From positions 1-64,000 of the forward strand of contig CALJUR010000080.1 of assembly GCA_937975765.1 (NCBI GenBank): a stretch of 64,000 nt of DNA. Direction: 5' to 3'. The DNA is from an uncultured Myxococcales bacterium (lineage in GTDB: Bacteria > Myxococcota_A > UBA9042 > DTJE01). Shown one piece after another: positions 32,642 to 41,362 of this stretch; the first letter of the stretch is position 1; each line of letters begins with the position of its first letter. The notes under the pieces are model-generated. The model was not told where the DNA came from, searched no databases, and was given only the letters and a program-made list of their open reading frames with translations. The position numbers and the translations under genes are program-made.

Positions 32642-35001
32642 TAGGCGGGGGAGAGGGACAGGCGGTGCAGGGCCTCGGCCTCGACCTGGGCGCGGGTCCA
32701 CAGCATGGGGTGATGCTCGCAGCGGCGCCAGGGGTCCAGCAGGTCGTCGAAGTGCGGGCTGGAGTACTGGCCCGACTGGCCCGGGGCGTGGATGACCAGG
32801 GACCGCGACAGGTCGGCCAGGTCCACGATCTGCCGGAACGTGGGCGCCCAGGCCCGGGTACCGTAGGGCCGGTCGGGCATCATGGCGGTCTGGTTCGGCG
32901 TGTCCGAGTCGCCGCCCGCCGGGAACGGGCCCAGGTTCAGCAGCCGGTCCAGGGGCTTCTGGTCGCCCAGCATGTGCGTGAACCACGCGCCGTGCAGGTC
33001 GCCCCAGCGCCACCGCACCGGGTCGGGCCCCAGCCGCTGGCGCAGCCCGCGGACCGCCCCCTTCAGGCCCGCCACCAGCAGCGCCTCGCGCCCGCCGGCG
33101 CGGCGCACCCACCAGGAGTCCTTCGCGTCCAGCAGCCGCAGCAGCACGTGGCTGTCGTGGCCGTAGAACTCGTTGGTCAGGTTCACGGCCGGGTCGAAGC
33201 CCAGACCCATCACCCGCGATGCCAGGTCGCGTCCCAGCGCCGGCTCCAGCATCAGCCGCATCGTCACGTGCCGCGCCGCCTCGTAGACCGCCGCCGCCGC
33301 CGACCCCTCGGTCAGCCGGCCGTCCCAGGCGCGCAGCAGCAACAGCGCCAGGCGCACGTCCGGGTCGGTCTCGGGCAGGCCCGCCAGGCGCGCGACGAAG
33401 TCCCGCGCGGGCAGGCTGGTCACGTCCGCCTGCAGCGACCGGCAGTCCTGCAGCCCCATCCGGCCGCGCTCCTCGATGAACTGGTTCACCCGGCGCGCGC
33501 GCGCCCCGTTGATGAAGGTGCGGCCCAGGAAGTGCGGGTAGTCGCCGTCCACGAGGGTGTGGTTGCAGGATACCAGGAAGCCGCGGGCCGGGTTCTTCGC
33601 ATGCGGCATCTCCTCGAACGGGATCGTGCCAACCCAGTCGCCCTCGCCGGTCCAGCCCCGGGACGGCACGTCTCCGCGCCCCGACGACCGCACCGGCAGC
33701 GTGCCGGTGTTCCAGTACCCGATGTTGCCGTCCACGTCCGCGTAAGCGATGTTCAGCGGCGGGGTGCCGATGCAGCGCATCGCCTGGACGAAGTCGTCCC
33801 AGCCGGCGGCACGGTTCAGCAGCAGCCAGCCCCGCGCGGCGGCGCAAGGCATCAGCGCGGTGGACTGCAGGGCCAGACGCTGGCGGATCGCGCCGAACAG
33901 CCCCGAGATGACCGGGCCGTGCCGCGTGATCACGACCTCCTCGACGTGCGGCAGCAGCCGGCCGCGCACCCGGATCTCCTCGCGGACCACCTCGGCGTCG
34001 GCCCACCCGCCGGGGACCTCGTAGCGGTACCGGTCCGCCGGGTCGAACCGCTCGACGAAGGTGTCCTCGGCGTCGGTGTGCGCCAGCGTCATGCCCCAGG
34101 CGATGCGGGCGTTGTGGCCCACCAGTACCAGCGGGATGCCGGGCAGCGACACGCCCGTGACCTCGAAGCCGTCGCCGACCAGGTGGTTCTCGTACCAGAA
34201 GGACGGCAGCATCAGCGGCATGTGCATGTCGTTCGCCAGGATCGCGCCGCCCGTCGTGGTGCGTTCCGGGGACAGCGCCCAGGCGTTGCTGCCCATGCCG
34301 CGCGCCGTGGCCAGGCCCGCCCCCGGCACCAGCGTCCGCGGGTCCAGATCGCGCACCTCGATGCCGCCGGGCAGCGTCGGGATCTCGCCGGGGCAGGGTC
34401 CGATCTCCAGTTCCGCGGCGGCCTCGGGCCCCACCGCCTCGATCAGCAGTGCCCGGACGACCTCGCTGGACCAGCCGCGGCACAACTGCCAGTACATCAC
34501 CCGCCCCCACGCCAGGCAGTCGTGGGGCGTCCAGGGCTCGGGCCGCCAGCGGGCCAGGAACAACTCGACCGGGGCCTTGAAGGCGGGGTCGGCCAGGAAC
34601 GCGTTGATGCCGTCGCAGTAGGCCTGCATCCCCTCGACCAGGTCCGGCGGGGCGATCTCCAGGTCCTTGCGCGCCGTCCGCGCGAACCCCAGCACGCGGG
34701 ACGCGCGATCGGCGACCAGCCCGCCCGGCCCGAACAACTCGGACAGCCGCCCCAGCCCGAACCGCCGCCCCAGTTCCATCTGCGCCAGCCGATCCTGGGC
34801 GTGCACGTAGCCCTGCGCCGCGAACAGGTCGTGCGCGCTGGAGGCGTACAGGTGCGGCACGCCCCAGCGATCGCGGATCACCTCGACGGGGTGCTGCAAG
34901 GCGGGCAGGCGCAGCGTTCCGTCCAGCCTGGGCAGGCGCGATCGGTCCAGTTGCACGATGGCCTTCCGGGCAAGGCCGGCCAGGATCTCCAGGACGTCCA
35001 T
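32641..35001 (-). CDS. Penicillin acylase family (S45) N-terminal-nucleophile hydrolase
   Basis: The 786-residue product fits penicillin/cephalosporin/acyl-homoserine-lactone acylases. An alpha-subunit region (about 20-215) carries VEVIRDRWGVPHLYA and GYVHAQDRLAQME. The autocleavage site is GMGSNAWALSP, making Ser238 the N-terminal nucleophile of the beta subunit, followed by ANDMHM and later GNIGYWNTGTLP. The substrate (beta-lactam, quorum-sensing lactone or another amide) cannot be told. No signal peptide is visible, unlike most periplasmic relatives, so it may be cytoplasmic or the N-terminus may be misjudged. Start chosen at MDVLEI behind GGAGG. The stop lies in a repeat arm. Confidence 0.85.
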   Translation of the reverse strand: MDVLEILAGLARKAIVQLDRSRLPRLDGTLRLPALQHPVEVIRDRWGVPHLYASSAHDLFAAQGYVHAQDRLAQMELGRRFGLGRLSELFGPGGLVADRASRVLGFARTARKDLEIAPPDLVEGMQAYCDGINAFLADPAFKAPVELFLARWRPEPWTPHDCLAWGRVMYWQLCRGWSSEVVRALLIEAVGPEAAAELEIGPCPGEIPTLPGGIEVRDLDPRTLVPGAGLATARGMGSNAWALSPERTTTGGAILANDMHMPLMLPSFWYENHLVGDGFEVTGVSLPGIPLVLVGHNARIAWGMTLAHTDAEDTFVERFDPADRYRYEVPGGWADAEVVREEIRVRGRLLPHVEEVVITRHGPVISGLFGAIRQRLALQSTALMPCAAARGWLLLNRAAGWDDFVQAMRCIGTPPLNIAYADVDGNIGYWNTGTLPVRSSGRGDVPSRGWTGEGDWVGTIPFEEMPHAKNPARGFLVSCNHTLVDGDYPHFLGRTFINGARARRVNQFIEERGRMGLQDCRSLQADVTSLPARDFVARLAGLPETDPDVRLALLLLRAWDGRLTEGSAAAAVYEAARHVTMRLMLEPALGRDLASRVMGLGFDPAVNLTNEFYGHDSHVLLRLLDAKDSWWVRRAGGREALLVAGLKGAVRGLRQRLGPDPVRWRWGDLHGAWFTHMLGDQKPLDRLLNLGPFPAGGDSDTPNQTAMMPDRPYGTRAWAPTFRQIVDLADLSRSLVIHAPGQSGQYSSPHFDDLLDPWRRCEHHPMLWTRAQVEAEALHRLSLSPA

Positions 35002-35079
35002 GGGCCCTCCGCGTTCGGGTCGCACGGGATCGGCGAACGGGATTGTAACGCGCGAAACGCGGTGCGTCATGAAGGCGGT

Positions 35080-36987
35080 TCAGTACAGGTCGACGACCTC
35101 TACGGACAGCCGGGCGCGGGCGTACTGGCTGGAGATCTCGAGGGGGCCGTCCCGCAGCATCACCTCGCCGTCGTAGGACAGCAGCGACTCGTGGACGTCG
35201 AAGGCCCACTCCTTCACGCCGTACCGCGGGAACCAGTCGGCCTCCAGGAAGTCCAGCGACAGCCGCAGGCGGTCCTGCGCGTCGAAGACCGGCCCCTCGA
35301 AAACGACCCTCCCCGGCCGCGACGTCGTGCCCTCCGACTGCTTCCACAGCGGCGGCGCCCGGTGTTCGACCTTGTCCTCGTGGACCCGCACGTCCTTGCC
35401 GAAGGTGTCGTGCACGTACGGGTCGTACCGCACCTCGACGGCCCAGGTGATCTCGGCCGGCGCGGTGCCGTTCTCGCCGTCCAGCAGGGTGTGGCTTTCG
35501 CGGTCCTTGTACAGCGAGAACTCGTCCACCCGGATGAAGACCCGGCGGTGGTGGAACAGCGTCGCGGCGGCCAGCAGCGTGGCCGCCGGGGTGTCGGGGA
35601 CCTGCATGTGGTACTCGTGCACCAGCGAGTGCGTGGCCGACACGACCTTGCCCGAAGGCGTCTTCACGGCCCCCGTCGGCGCCTGTCGGTGGAAGTACTC
35701 GTCCTCGGTGTACATGATGCCGTCGTTCGGCAGGTCGCCCGGGTTGTTCAGGTCCAGCAGCGCGATGTTCAGCGCCTCGCGGATCTGCGGGTCGGTGCCG
35801 CCCAGCTGGTGGATCAGCATCCCGTGGTACAGGGGCGAGTTCGCCTCCCACAGCCGGTGGTCCCACGTGGCGGTCCAGTCCTGCGCGAAGTCCGGGTTCA
35901 TGATGACGAAGTCCGACAGCAGCAGCCCGATCGCGTCCGCCGCCTTCTGCACGCTGGGGTTGTCGTACAGCCGGGCCAGTCGCGCGCCCGCGATGACGCC
36001 CGACGACGTGAACCACCGCACGAACGCGTTCGAGGACGCCAGGCCCTCCAGGTCGTTCTCGATCACGTGGCGCAACACGTAGCAGCCCATCGAGTGGCAC
36101 GCCAGGTTCACGTGCGTCGCGCCCGACACCGCCATCTTCCAGCGGATGAACTTCGCCACGATCAGCCCGTAGCGACGCAGCGCCGTCGGGCCGTCGTACG
36201 GGTAGGCCTCGATCTCGGCAATGTCCGCGGCGGTCAGCCAGGCCGCCGGGGTGCCGCCGTAGTACTCGACCCGGGTCAACTGGTCCGGGGCCAGCGCGCC
36301 TGCCGCGTCGTCCGAGCAGGGCCGCACCACGCCGTACATCGCCATGTCGTGCAGGATGCCGCCGCAACCGCGGTCCCTGCCGTAGACCATCTCCTGCATC
36401 TCGTCGGGCGACTTGTTCGAGAAGCCGTGCACCCAGACGGTCATCGTGGTGGCGTTTTCGTATTCCTTGGTACCCGTAGTCGGCGGGATGCCGGCGCAGT
36501 CGGCCGGGCAGCCGGTTGCCGTCTCGCAGGGGCCGCAGGTCCCGTCCCCGCAGGTCGTCCACCGGTCCGGGTCCAGGCGCGGCGCCACGCACTGGCCCAG
36601 CACGCACCAGCCGGACGGGCAGGAGGACGGCACCCTGGGGTCGCACGTGTAGTCGAAAGGCTCGGAGGGCGGGCAGTCGACCTCGGGGGCGGCATCGCCG
36701 GGGGCATCGGCGGCGGGGTCGGGGGCGGCATCGGCAGCGTCCGGCGCGACGTCCTCCGGGGCATCGGGGGACAGGTCCGCCACCGGGTCCGGGACGGCGT
36801 CCGCCGGGACCGCATCCTCCGGGGCGTCGGGCCGGTCGCCGACGGGGCCGTCGCTCCCCTCGTCCGTCCCGGCAGCCTCCGGCACGTCCGGCAGGTCGGA
36901 GGGCTGGATCCCGGGACCTTTCCCGGACTCGCAGGCGGCCAGCAGGGCCAGGACCAGCAGGCAGGCGAGGGATCCCGGGACACGCAT
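35080..36987 (-). CDS. Lipase-like alpha/beta-hydrolase lipoprotein
   Basis: The 635-residue product has a lipobox (LLAAC, Cys19) and one of the longest Asp/Ala/Pro spacers of the window (about 22-103). A short Cys-rich segment (about 104-165) follows. The hydrolase part begins MTVWVHGFSNKSP, the family's first strand and oxyanion region, and has the nucleophile elbow ACHSMGC (Ser299), a Gly-to-Cys variant of Gly-x-Ser-x-Gly. Catalytic Asp and His cannot be assigned safely. A C-terminal C2-like beta-sandwich (about 500-635) may bind membranes. Probably a surface esterase or lipase. It starts behind a GGGGAGG site. Confidence 0.7.
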   Translation of the reverse strand: MRVPGSLACLLVLALLAACESGKGPGIQPSDLPDVPEAAGTDEGSDGPVGDRPDAPEDAVPADAVPDPVADLSPDAPEDVAPDAADAAPDPAADAPGDAAPEVDCPPSEPFDYTCDPRVPSSCPSGWCVLGQCVAPRLDPDRWTTCGDGTCGPCETATGCPADCAGIPPTTGTKEYENATTMTVWVHGFSNKSPDEMQEMVYGRDRGCGGILHDMAMYGVVRPCSDDAAGALAPDQLTRVEYYGGTPAAWLTAADIAEIEAYPYDGPTALRRYGLIVAKFIRWKMAVSGATHVNLACHSMGCYVLRHVIENDLEGLASSNAFVRWFTSSGVIAGARLARLYDNPSVQKAADAIGLLLSDFVIMNPDFAQDWTATWDHRLWEANSPLYHGMLIHQLGGTDPQIREALNIALLDLNNPGDLPNDGIMYTEDEYFHRQAPTGAVKTPSGKVVSATHSLVHEYHMQVPDTPAATLLAAATLFHHRRVFIRVDEFSLYKDRESHTLLDGENGTAPAEITWAVEVRYDPYVHDTFGKDVRVHEDKVEHRAPPLWKQSEGTTSRPGRVVFEGPVFDAQDRLRLSLDFLEADWFPRYGVKEWAFDVHESLLSYDGEVMLRDGPLEISSQYARARLSVEVVDLY

Positions 36988-37084
36988 GGGCGCCTCCCCG
37001 AACTGTCGGATTCGGAAGAAGTATCCCGCAGCGCAACGGCGGCGGCAAGGGCCGAAGGCGGGGGACGGGGGGGCGCCGAAGAGC

Positions 37085-37190
37085 CCGACATGTCTTCAAT
37101 TATTCCGGGCTGTTATCTTGGCAATAATGGTGACTGTCCCCGAATTACCGCCGAATTACCGAATTCCGCGAATTCCGGCGCGGTCAGGTC
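37085..37190. repeat. Degenerate REP-like palindrome cluster
   Basis: An island of low GC content between two minus-strand genes contains ATTATT and AATAAT as inverted arms, the phrase GGTGACTGTCCCCGAATTAC (REP-type core), CGAATTACCG twice in tandem, and GAATTC-CGC-GAATTC. It looks like a decayed mobile palindrome of the same general class as 32517-32641. It lies just beyond the stop of the Na/Pi cotransporter gene. Confidence 0.5.
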
Positions 37191-39004
37191 GCGGGCGGTT
37201 CGGGCGGCTTGACGGTCTCCTCGGCGGCCAGCCCGATTTCCCGGTCGATGTCGGCCGTGTCGAACAGGGCGGGGTCGATGTGCGTCTTCGCGCCGTTCGG
37301 CACGGCGGGACGATCCTCGTGGCCCGTGCGGCGCTCGATCTTGTGCAGCTTCAGCCGGAACAGCGGCTGGTTCTCGACCCGGGCGATGTTGCGCGAGTGG
37401 TGCACGATGCGGTCCATGACGTTCAGGATGTTCGAGTACACGATGCCGCTGATCGCATCGTCCTGCCGGGCCAGCACGCGCTCCTGGTGCCGGTCGCGCA
37501 GCCGCTGGCTCTCGGCCCGGTACGCCTCCCGGGCCTCCATGACCTTCTGCGCGCACCCCGCGAAGTCGGTGCGGGCGGGGTTCAGGCTCTCGACCACCAG
37601 GCCCAGGATCGCGTCCACGCGCTGGTAATTCTGGACCAGCAGCACCATGCTCTCGTCGTCGAACCAGACGCGGCGCTCCTCCTTGTCGTGCAGCACCTCG
37701 AACAGCGACTCCGCGTGGTCCCCGATGCGCTCGATGTCCACGACGGTACGCTGCAGGTACTGCAGCAGCACGGCCTGCCGGCGCGACAGGCGGCGCTTGC
37801 CCACCCGCAGCAGGTAGTCGTTGATCGCGTCCTTCAGCAGGTCGACCGAGGCCTCCTCGCGGGACACCACGCTGGCGGCATCGGGCCGGCGCCCCACCAG
37901 GGCGCCCATGGCCTGCCGGAACATCTTGCGGGACAGCGCGGCCATGCGCCGGGTCTCCTGCATCACGGCCACGATCGCCATCTCGGGCGTGTCCAGGTAG
38001 TTCTCGTCCAGGAAGGATCTCGGCGGCGGGCCCGAACGGCTGGGGGTGATCCGGCGGACCAGGCGCGCGTACAACTCGGTCAGCGGCAGCACCAGCAGGC
38101 TGTTCACCAGTTGCACCATCGTGTGGGCGTTGGCGATCTGGCGCACCAGATCGCCGCCGACGAAGTGCAGCGCCTCGACGTAGAACGGCGTCATCGCCGC
38201 CGCGAGGAAGGCGCCCAGCAGGTTGAACAGCAGGTGCGCCACGGCAGTCCGGCGAGCCTCCACGTGCGTGCCCAGGCTGCCGAAGAGGCCCGTGACGCAG
38301 GTGCCGACGTGGGCGCCCAGCAGCAGCGGGAAGGCCTGGCGGATGTCGGTGAACACGCCGCCGGCGGCCAGCGCGAACAGCATGCCGATGGTGGCGCCGC
38401 TGGACTGGATCAGGGCGGTGATCAGGGTGCCGACCAGGATGCCGGTCAGGGTGCCCAGGAGGGTCGAGCCGTCGGTGCGGGCCAGGAAGGCGGTGACGGT
38501 CTCGTTGCCCTTCAGGAAGCCCACGGACCCGGACATCGTCTCCATGCCCAGGAACAGCAGCCCGAAGCCGACCAGCATCGACCCGACGTTCCGGGTCCAG
38601 TCGCGCCGGCCGGCCAGGAACAGCGTCAGGCCGACCGCGATGGCGACGTGGCACAGGGGGCCGATCGAGAAGGCGAAGAGCTGCATCGACAGGGTGGTGC
38701 CGAGGTTCAGGCCCAGGACCAGCGGCATGGCCGCGGAGAGCGTCAGGAGGCCGGCGTCCACGAAGCCGACGACCATGACAATGGCGGGGCCGGAGTGGAT
38801 CAGGAAGCCCAGCACCCCGCCGGCGCCCCAGGACGCGACGCGGTTGCGGGTCAGGCGGCCCAGCAAGCCGCGCAGCCGGACACCGGCCAGGGCCTGCAGG
38901 CCGCCGGACAGGACCTTCATGCCGTACAGGAACAGGGCCAGGCCGCCCAGCAGCGCGGCCAGCTGGACGAGGTAGTCGGTCAGCGACATGTCCGGCGCGT
39001 TCAT
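37184..39004 (-). CDS. Na+/phosphate cotransporter with C-terminal PhoU-like domain
   Basis: The 606-residue membrane protein is of the NptA/YjbB type, moving phosphate with sodium. It has about eight to ten transmembrane helices in two inverted repeats (to about residue 320). The second repeat keeps the family motif IQSSGATIG; the first reads LIHSGPAIV (His70, Ser71), where Gln-Ser-Ser is normal, so ion coupling may differ. Residues about 350-560 form a PhoU-like helical bundle. A 60-residue hydrophilic tail follows. Alternative starts exist at Met1 and Met6. A Pho-box-like repeat lies in the gap upstream, in keeping with phosphate control. Confidence 0.85.
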   Translation of the reverse strand: MNAPDMSLTDYLVQLAALLGGLALFLYGMKVLSGGLQALAGVRLRGLLGRLTRNRVASWGAGGVLGFLIHSGPAIVMVVGFVDAGLLTLSAAMPLVLGLNLGTTLSMQLFAFSIGPLCHVAIAVGLTLFLAGRRDWTRNVGSMLVGFGLLFLGMETMSGSVGFLKGNETVTAFLARTDGSTLLGTLTGILVGTLITALIQSSGATIGMLFALAAGGVFTDIRQAFPLLLGAHVGTCVTGLFGSLGTHVEARRTAVAHLLFNLLGAFLAAAMTPFYVEALHFVGGDLVRQIANAHTMVQLVNSLLVLPLTELYARLVRRITPSRSGPPPRSFLDENYLDTPEMAIVAVMQETRRMAALSRKMFRQAMGALVGRRPDAASVVSREEASVDLLKDAINDYLLRVGKRRLSRRQAVLLQYLQRTVVDIERIGDHAESLFEVLHDKEERRVWFDDESMVLLVQNYQRVDAILGLVVESLNPARTDFAGCAQKVMEAREAYRAESQRLRDRHQERVLARQDDAISGIVYSNILNVMDRIVHHSRNIARVENQPLFRLKLHKIERRTGHEDRPAVPNGAKTHIDPALFDTADIDREIGLAAEETVKPPEPPAT

Positions 39005-39013
39005 CGAGGTCTT

Positions 39014-39046
39014 GTAACGAAAATGCCATCAAATTGTCAAATTCCC
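39014..39046 (+). promoter_or_regulatory. Pho-box-like tandem 11-bp repeats beside the Na/Pi cotransporter
   Basis: Three abutting 11-mers, GTAACGAAAAT, GCCATCAAATT and GTCAAATTCCC, match the pattern of the boxes at 45523 and 47257. As written they face the SUI1 gene; read on the other strand they overlap a TTGACA (39040-39035) that could be the -35 of the cotransporter promoter. Which gene is controlled is not clear. Confidence 0.45.
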
Positions 39047-39094
39047 ACCGCACGGGGGTCGCGATGCTCCGCCCCGGGGGATCGGAGGCAGGCG

Positions 39095-39547
39095 ATGGGC
39101 AGGCGGGACCAGGACGAAAGGCGGGTCGCGGTGCACGCCGAGCCACCGCGCGGGGACGGGGTGTCCCTGGCGGACGCGCTGCGGAAGGCGGGGCTGGTGC
39201 CGGCAAGGTTGCCGGGCACGGACGCGCCGCAGGCACCCCGGGAGACGAAGGCGTCGAAGGCGGGCCCGGGCGGGACGGAGGACGCGGGGACGGCGGACCT
39301 GTCGGCCTGCGCGAAGGCGGTGCTGCGGCGGGAACGCAAGGGCCACGGGGGCCACGCGGTGACGCGGATCGAGGGGCTGGGGCTGCCGGCCGGGGCGCTG
39401 CAGGCGGTCGCGCGGGAGGTCGCCCGGGCGATGGGCTGCGCGGCCCGGGTCGAGGGTGATGCCGTGCTGGTGGCCGGCGAGCCGGGCGAGCGGCTGCAGG
39501 ACTGGCTGCGTGCCCGGGGCGTGCGGAAGATCGCGCGCGGAAACTGA
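39095..39547 (+). CDS. SUI1/eIF1-like translation factor (YciH family)
   Basis: The 150-residue product has a disordered, charged N-terminal half (1-75). A SUI1 domain follows with RRERKGHGGHAVTRIEGLGL, then VEGDAVLVAGEPGERLQDWLRARGVRKI. Bacterial YciH proteins bind the small ribosomal subunit and resemble eIF1, influencing start-codon choice under stress. Canonical YciH is about 108 residues, so the N-terminal extension is additional. The ATG follows GGAGG with six bases spacing; the frame is open upstream but unsupported. The gene is divergent from the Na/Pi cotransporter. Confidence 0.8.
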   Translation: MGRRDQDERRVAVHAEPPRGDGVSLADALRKAGLVPARLPGTDAPQAPRETKASKAGPGGTEDAGTADLSACAKAVLRRERKGHGGHAVTRIEGLGLPAGALQAVAREVARAMGCAARVEGDAVLVAGEPGERLQDWLRARGVRKIARGN

Positions 39548-39648
39548 TTCCGCCGTCCGCCCGGGTGGCGCGCAGCCGAGTTGCCGCTACAATCGTGCCG
39601 CCGCCGGGATCGCCCGCGGCCCTCGCATCCCCGGAGACAGGAGCGACC

Positions 39649-40932
39649 GTGGCCCACTTCTTCCGACGCACGCTGGTGCCGCTGTTCCTGATGACCACCA
39701 CCCCGTTCCTGACGGTGCTGGCGTGGATGGTCGCCGTGAAGTACGACGGGTCGATCGCGCAGTTCGCGCAGGCCGTCACCTGGGACCGGTTGCTGGCCGA
39801 ATGGCCGCTGCCGACCCTCAAGGCCGGGGGCTACCTGCTGGCCTTCGCGGCGCTGGAGGCGTTGCTGCTGCTGGTGCTGCCCGGCGAGACCTTCCAGGGC
39901 CCCGTCACGCCCATGGGCAACCGCCCGACCTACAAGCGCAACGGCGTCGCCGCGTTCCTGGCGACGTTCGCGATCCTGTTCGGCGTGCTGTGGCCGGCGG
40001 GCGCGTTCGACCCCGCCGGGGTGTGGGCCGAGTTCGGATCGCTGCTGTCGACGCTGGTCTTGTTCGCGTTCGCCTTCTGCGGATTCCTGTATGTGAAGGG
40101 CCGCGTGGCGCCGTCCACCAGCGACTCGGGCACCTCCGGCAACTTCCTGTTCGACTTCTACTGGGGCGTGGAACTGCACCCGCAGCTGACGTCCCGGCTG
40201 AACCTGAAGCAGTACGTGAACTGCCGGCTGGCCATGATGGGCTGGGCCGTGCTGGTCGCCTGCATGGTCGTCGCGCAGGCGGGTTCGCCGCTGGGCCGCC
40301 CGGGCACGGCGATCCTGGTGTCGGCGATCCTGCAACTGACCTACATCTTCAAGTTCTTCTGGTGGGAGGACGGGTACTTCGGCAGCCTGGACATCATGCA
40401 CGACCGGTTCGGGTTCTACATCTGCTGGGGCATCCTGGCGTGGCTGCCGGGCATCTACCCGGTCGCGACAATCTACCTGGTGCCGAAGGCGTATGACCTG
40501 CACCCCGCCGTGGCCGCGGCCATCCTGGTGCTGGGCTGGCTGGCCATCTGGATCAACTACGAGGCCGACGCCCAGCGGCTGCGCGTGCGCAAGACCGACG
40601 GCAAGACGACCGTGTGGGGCAGGCCGCCGGTGCTGATGACGGCGCGCTGGACCTCCGGCGACGGCACGCCGCGAACCTCGCTGCTGCTGCTGTCGGGCTG
40701 GTGGGGCGTCGCGCGGCACTTCCACTACGTGCCCGAGATCCTGCTGGCGCTGGCCTGGTCGCTGCCCGCCGGCTTCGACCACTTCCTGCCGTACTTCTAC
40801 GTGGCCTTCCTGACGATCCTGCTGACCCACCGCAGCCTGCGCGACGAGGACCGCTGCGCGGCCAAGTACGGCGCCGACTGGGACGCCTACAAGGCGAAGG
40901 TGAAGTGGCGCATGGTCCCCGGCGTCTTCTAG
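39649..40932 (+). CDS. Sterol reductase of the ERG4/ERG24 family, DHCR7-like
   Basis: The 427-residue integral membrane protein has about nine to ten transmembrane segments. It matches sterol C7/C14/C24 reductases: NFLFDFYWGVELHP, then LLLSGWWGVARHFHYV and the C-terminal signature HRSLRDEDRCAAKYGADW. It ends in VPGVF, like the eukaryotic enzymes. The pattern is closest in my memory to 7-dehydrocholesterol reductase, which saturates the C7-C8 bond with NADPH. Bacterial homologues occur in sterol-making myxobacteria and in Coxiella, which modifies host sterols. No other sterol gene is in the window. GTG start chosen from GACAGGAGC six bases upstream; a TACAAT at 39588-39593 is a possible -10 box. 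Confidence 0.8.
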   Translation: MAHFFRRTLVPLFLMTTTPFLTVLAWMVAVKYDGSIAQFAQAVTWDRLLAEWPLPTLKAGGYLLAFAALEALLLLVLPGETFQGPVTPMGNRPTYKRNGVAAFLATFAILFGVLWPAGAFDPAGVWAEFGSLLSTLVLFAFAFCGFLYVKGRVAPSTSDSGTSGNFLFDFYWGVELHPQLTSRLNLKQYVNCRLAMMGWAVLVACMVVAQAGSPLGRPGTAILVSAILQLTYIFKFFWWEDGYFGSLDIMHDRFGFYICWGILAWLPGIYPVATIYLVPKAYDLHPAVAAAILVLGWLAIWINYEADAQRLRVRKTDGKTTVWGRPPVLMTARWTSGDGTPRTSLLLLSGWWGVARHFHYVPEILLALAWSLPAGFDHFLPYFYVAFLTILLTHRSLRDEDRCAAKYGADWDAYKAKVKWRMVPGVF

Positions 40933-40987
40933 GCACGCGACCGGCACTCCGGGTAGGATCCCCTCGAACTCCCGCGAAGAGGGAACC

Positions 40988-41341
40988 ATGAAGACCCGCG
41001 GACTCCTGGCGATCGGCCTTGCGCTGGCGTGTGCGTGCGCCTTCGCGGCGTGCGAGACCGACAACTCCACCGAGAACGACGCGACGACGGACGTGACGGA
41101 CCCGCCCGACGCGGCCGAGCCCGAGGCCACCACCGAGCACGGCAGTTCGGGCAATGCCTGCACGGACTTCTGCGACGAGATGGTCGCCGCGTGTCCCGAG
41201 GACGACACGCTGGAATCCTGCCTGGAATCGTGCGAGCACGCGAACAAGCTGCCCGACGCGACCGCGCTGGAATGCGCCGCCGCCGCCATGGACTGCACGG
41301 CGACCCGCGCCTGCTGGCCGCTGCTGTACAACCCGCGATAG
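40988..41341 (+). CDS. Small Cys-rich lipoprotein
   Basis: The 117-residue product has a signal peptide with lipobox FAAC (Cys21), an acidic Asp/Thr/Glu spacer to about residue 56, and a mature domain with eight cysteines in a CxxxC-type spacing: CTDFCDEMVAAC, then CLESC, then C-C-C. The paired CxxxC helices resemble coiled-coil-helix disulphide folds seen in small myxobacterial lipoproteins. Function unknown. The ATG follows GAAGAGGGAACC. Confidence 0.65.
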   Translation: MKTRGLLAIGLALACACAFAACETDNSTENDATTDVTDPPDAAEPEATTEHGSSGNACTDFCDEMVAACPEDDTLESCLESCEHANKLPDATALECAAAAMDCTATRACWPLLYNPR

Positions 41342-41362
41342 GCCCGGCCTCGGCGGGACGCC

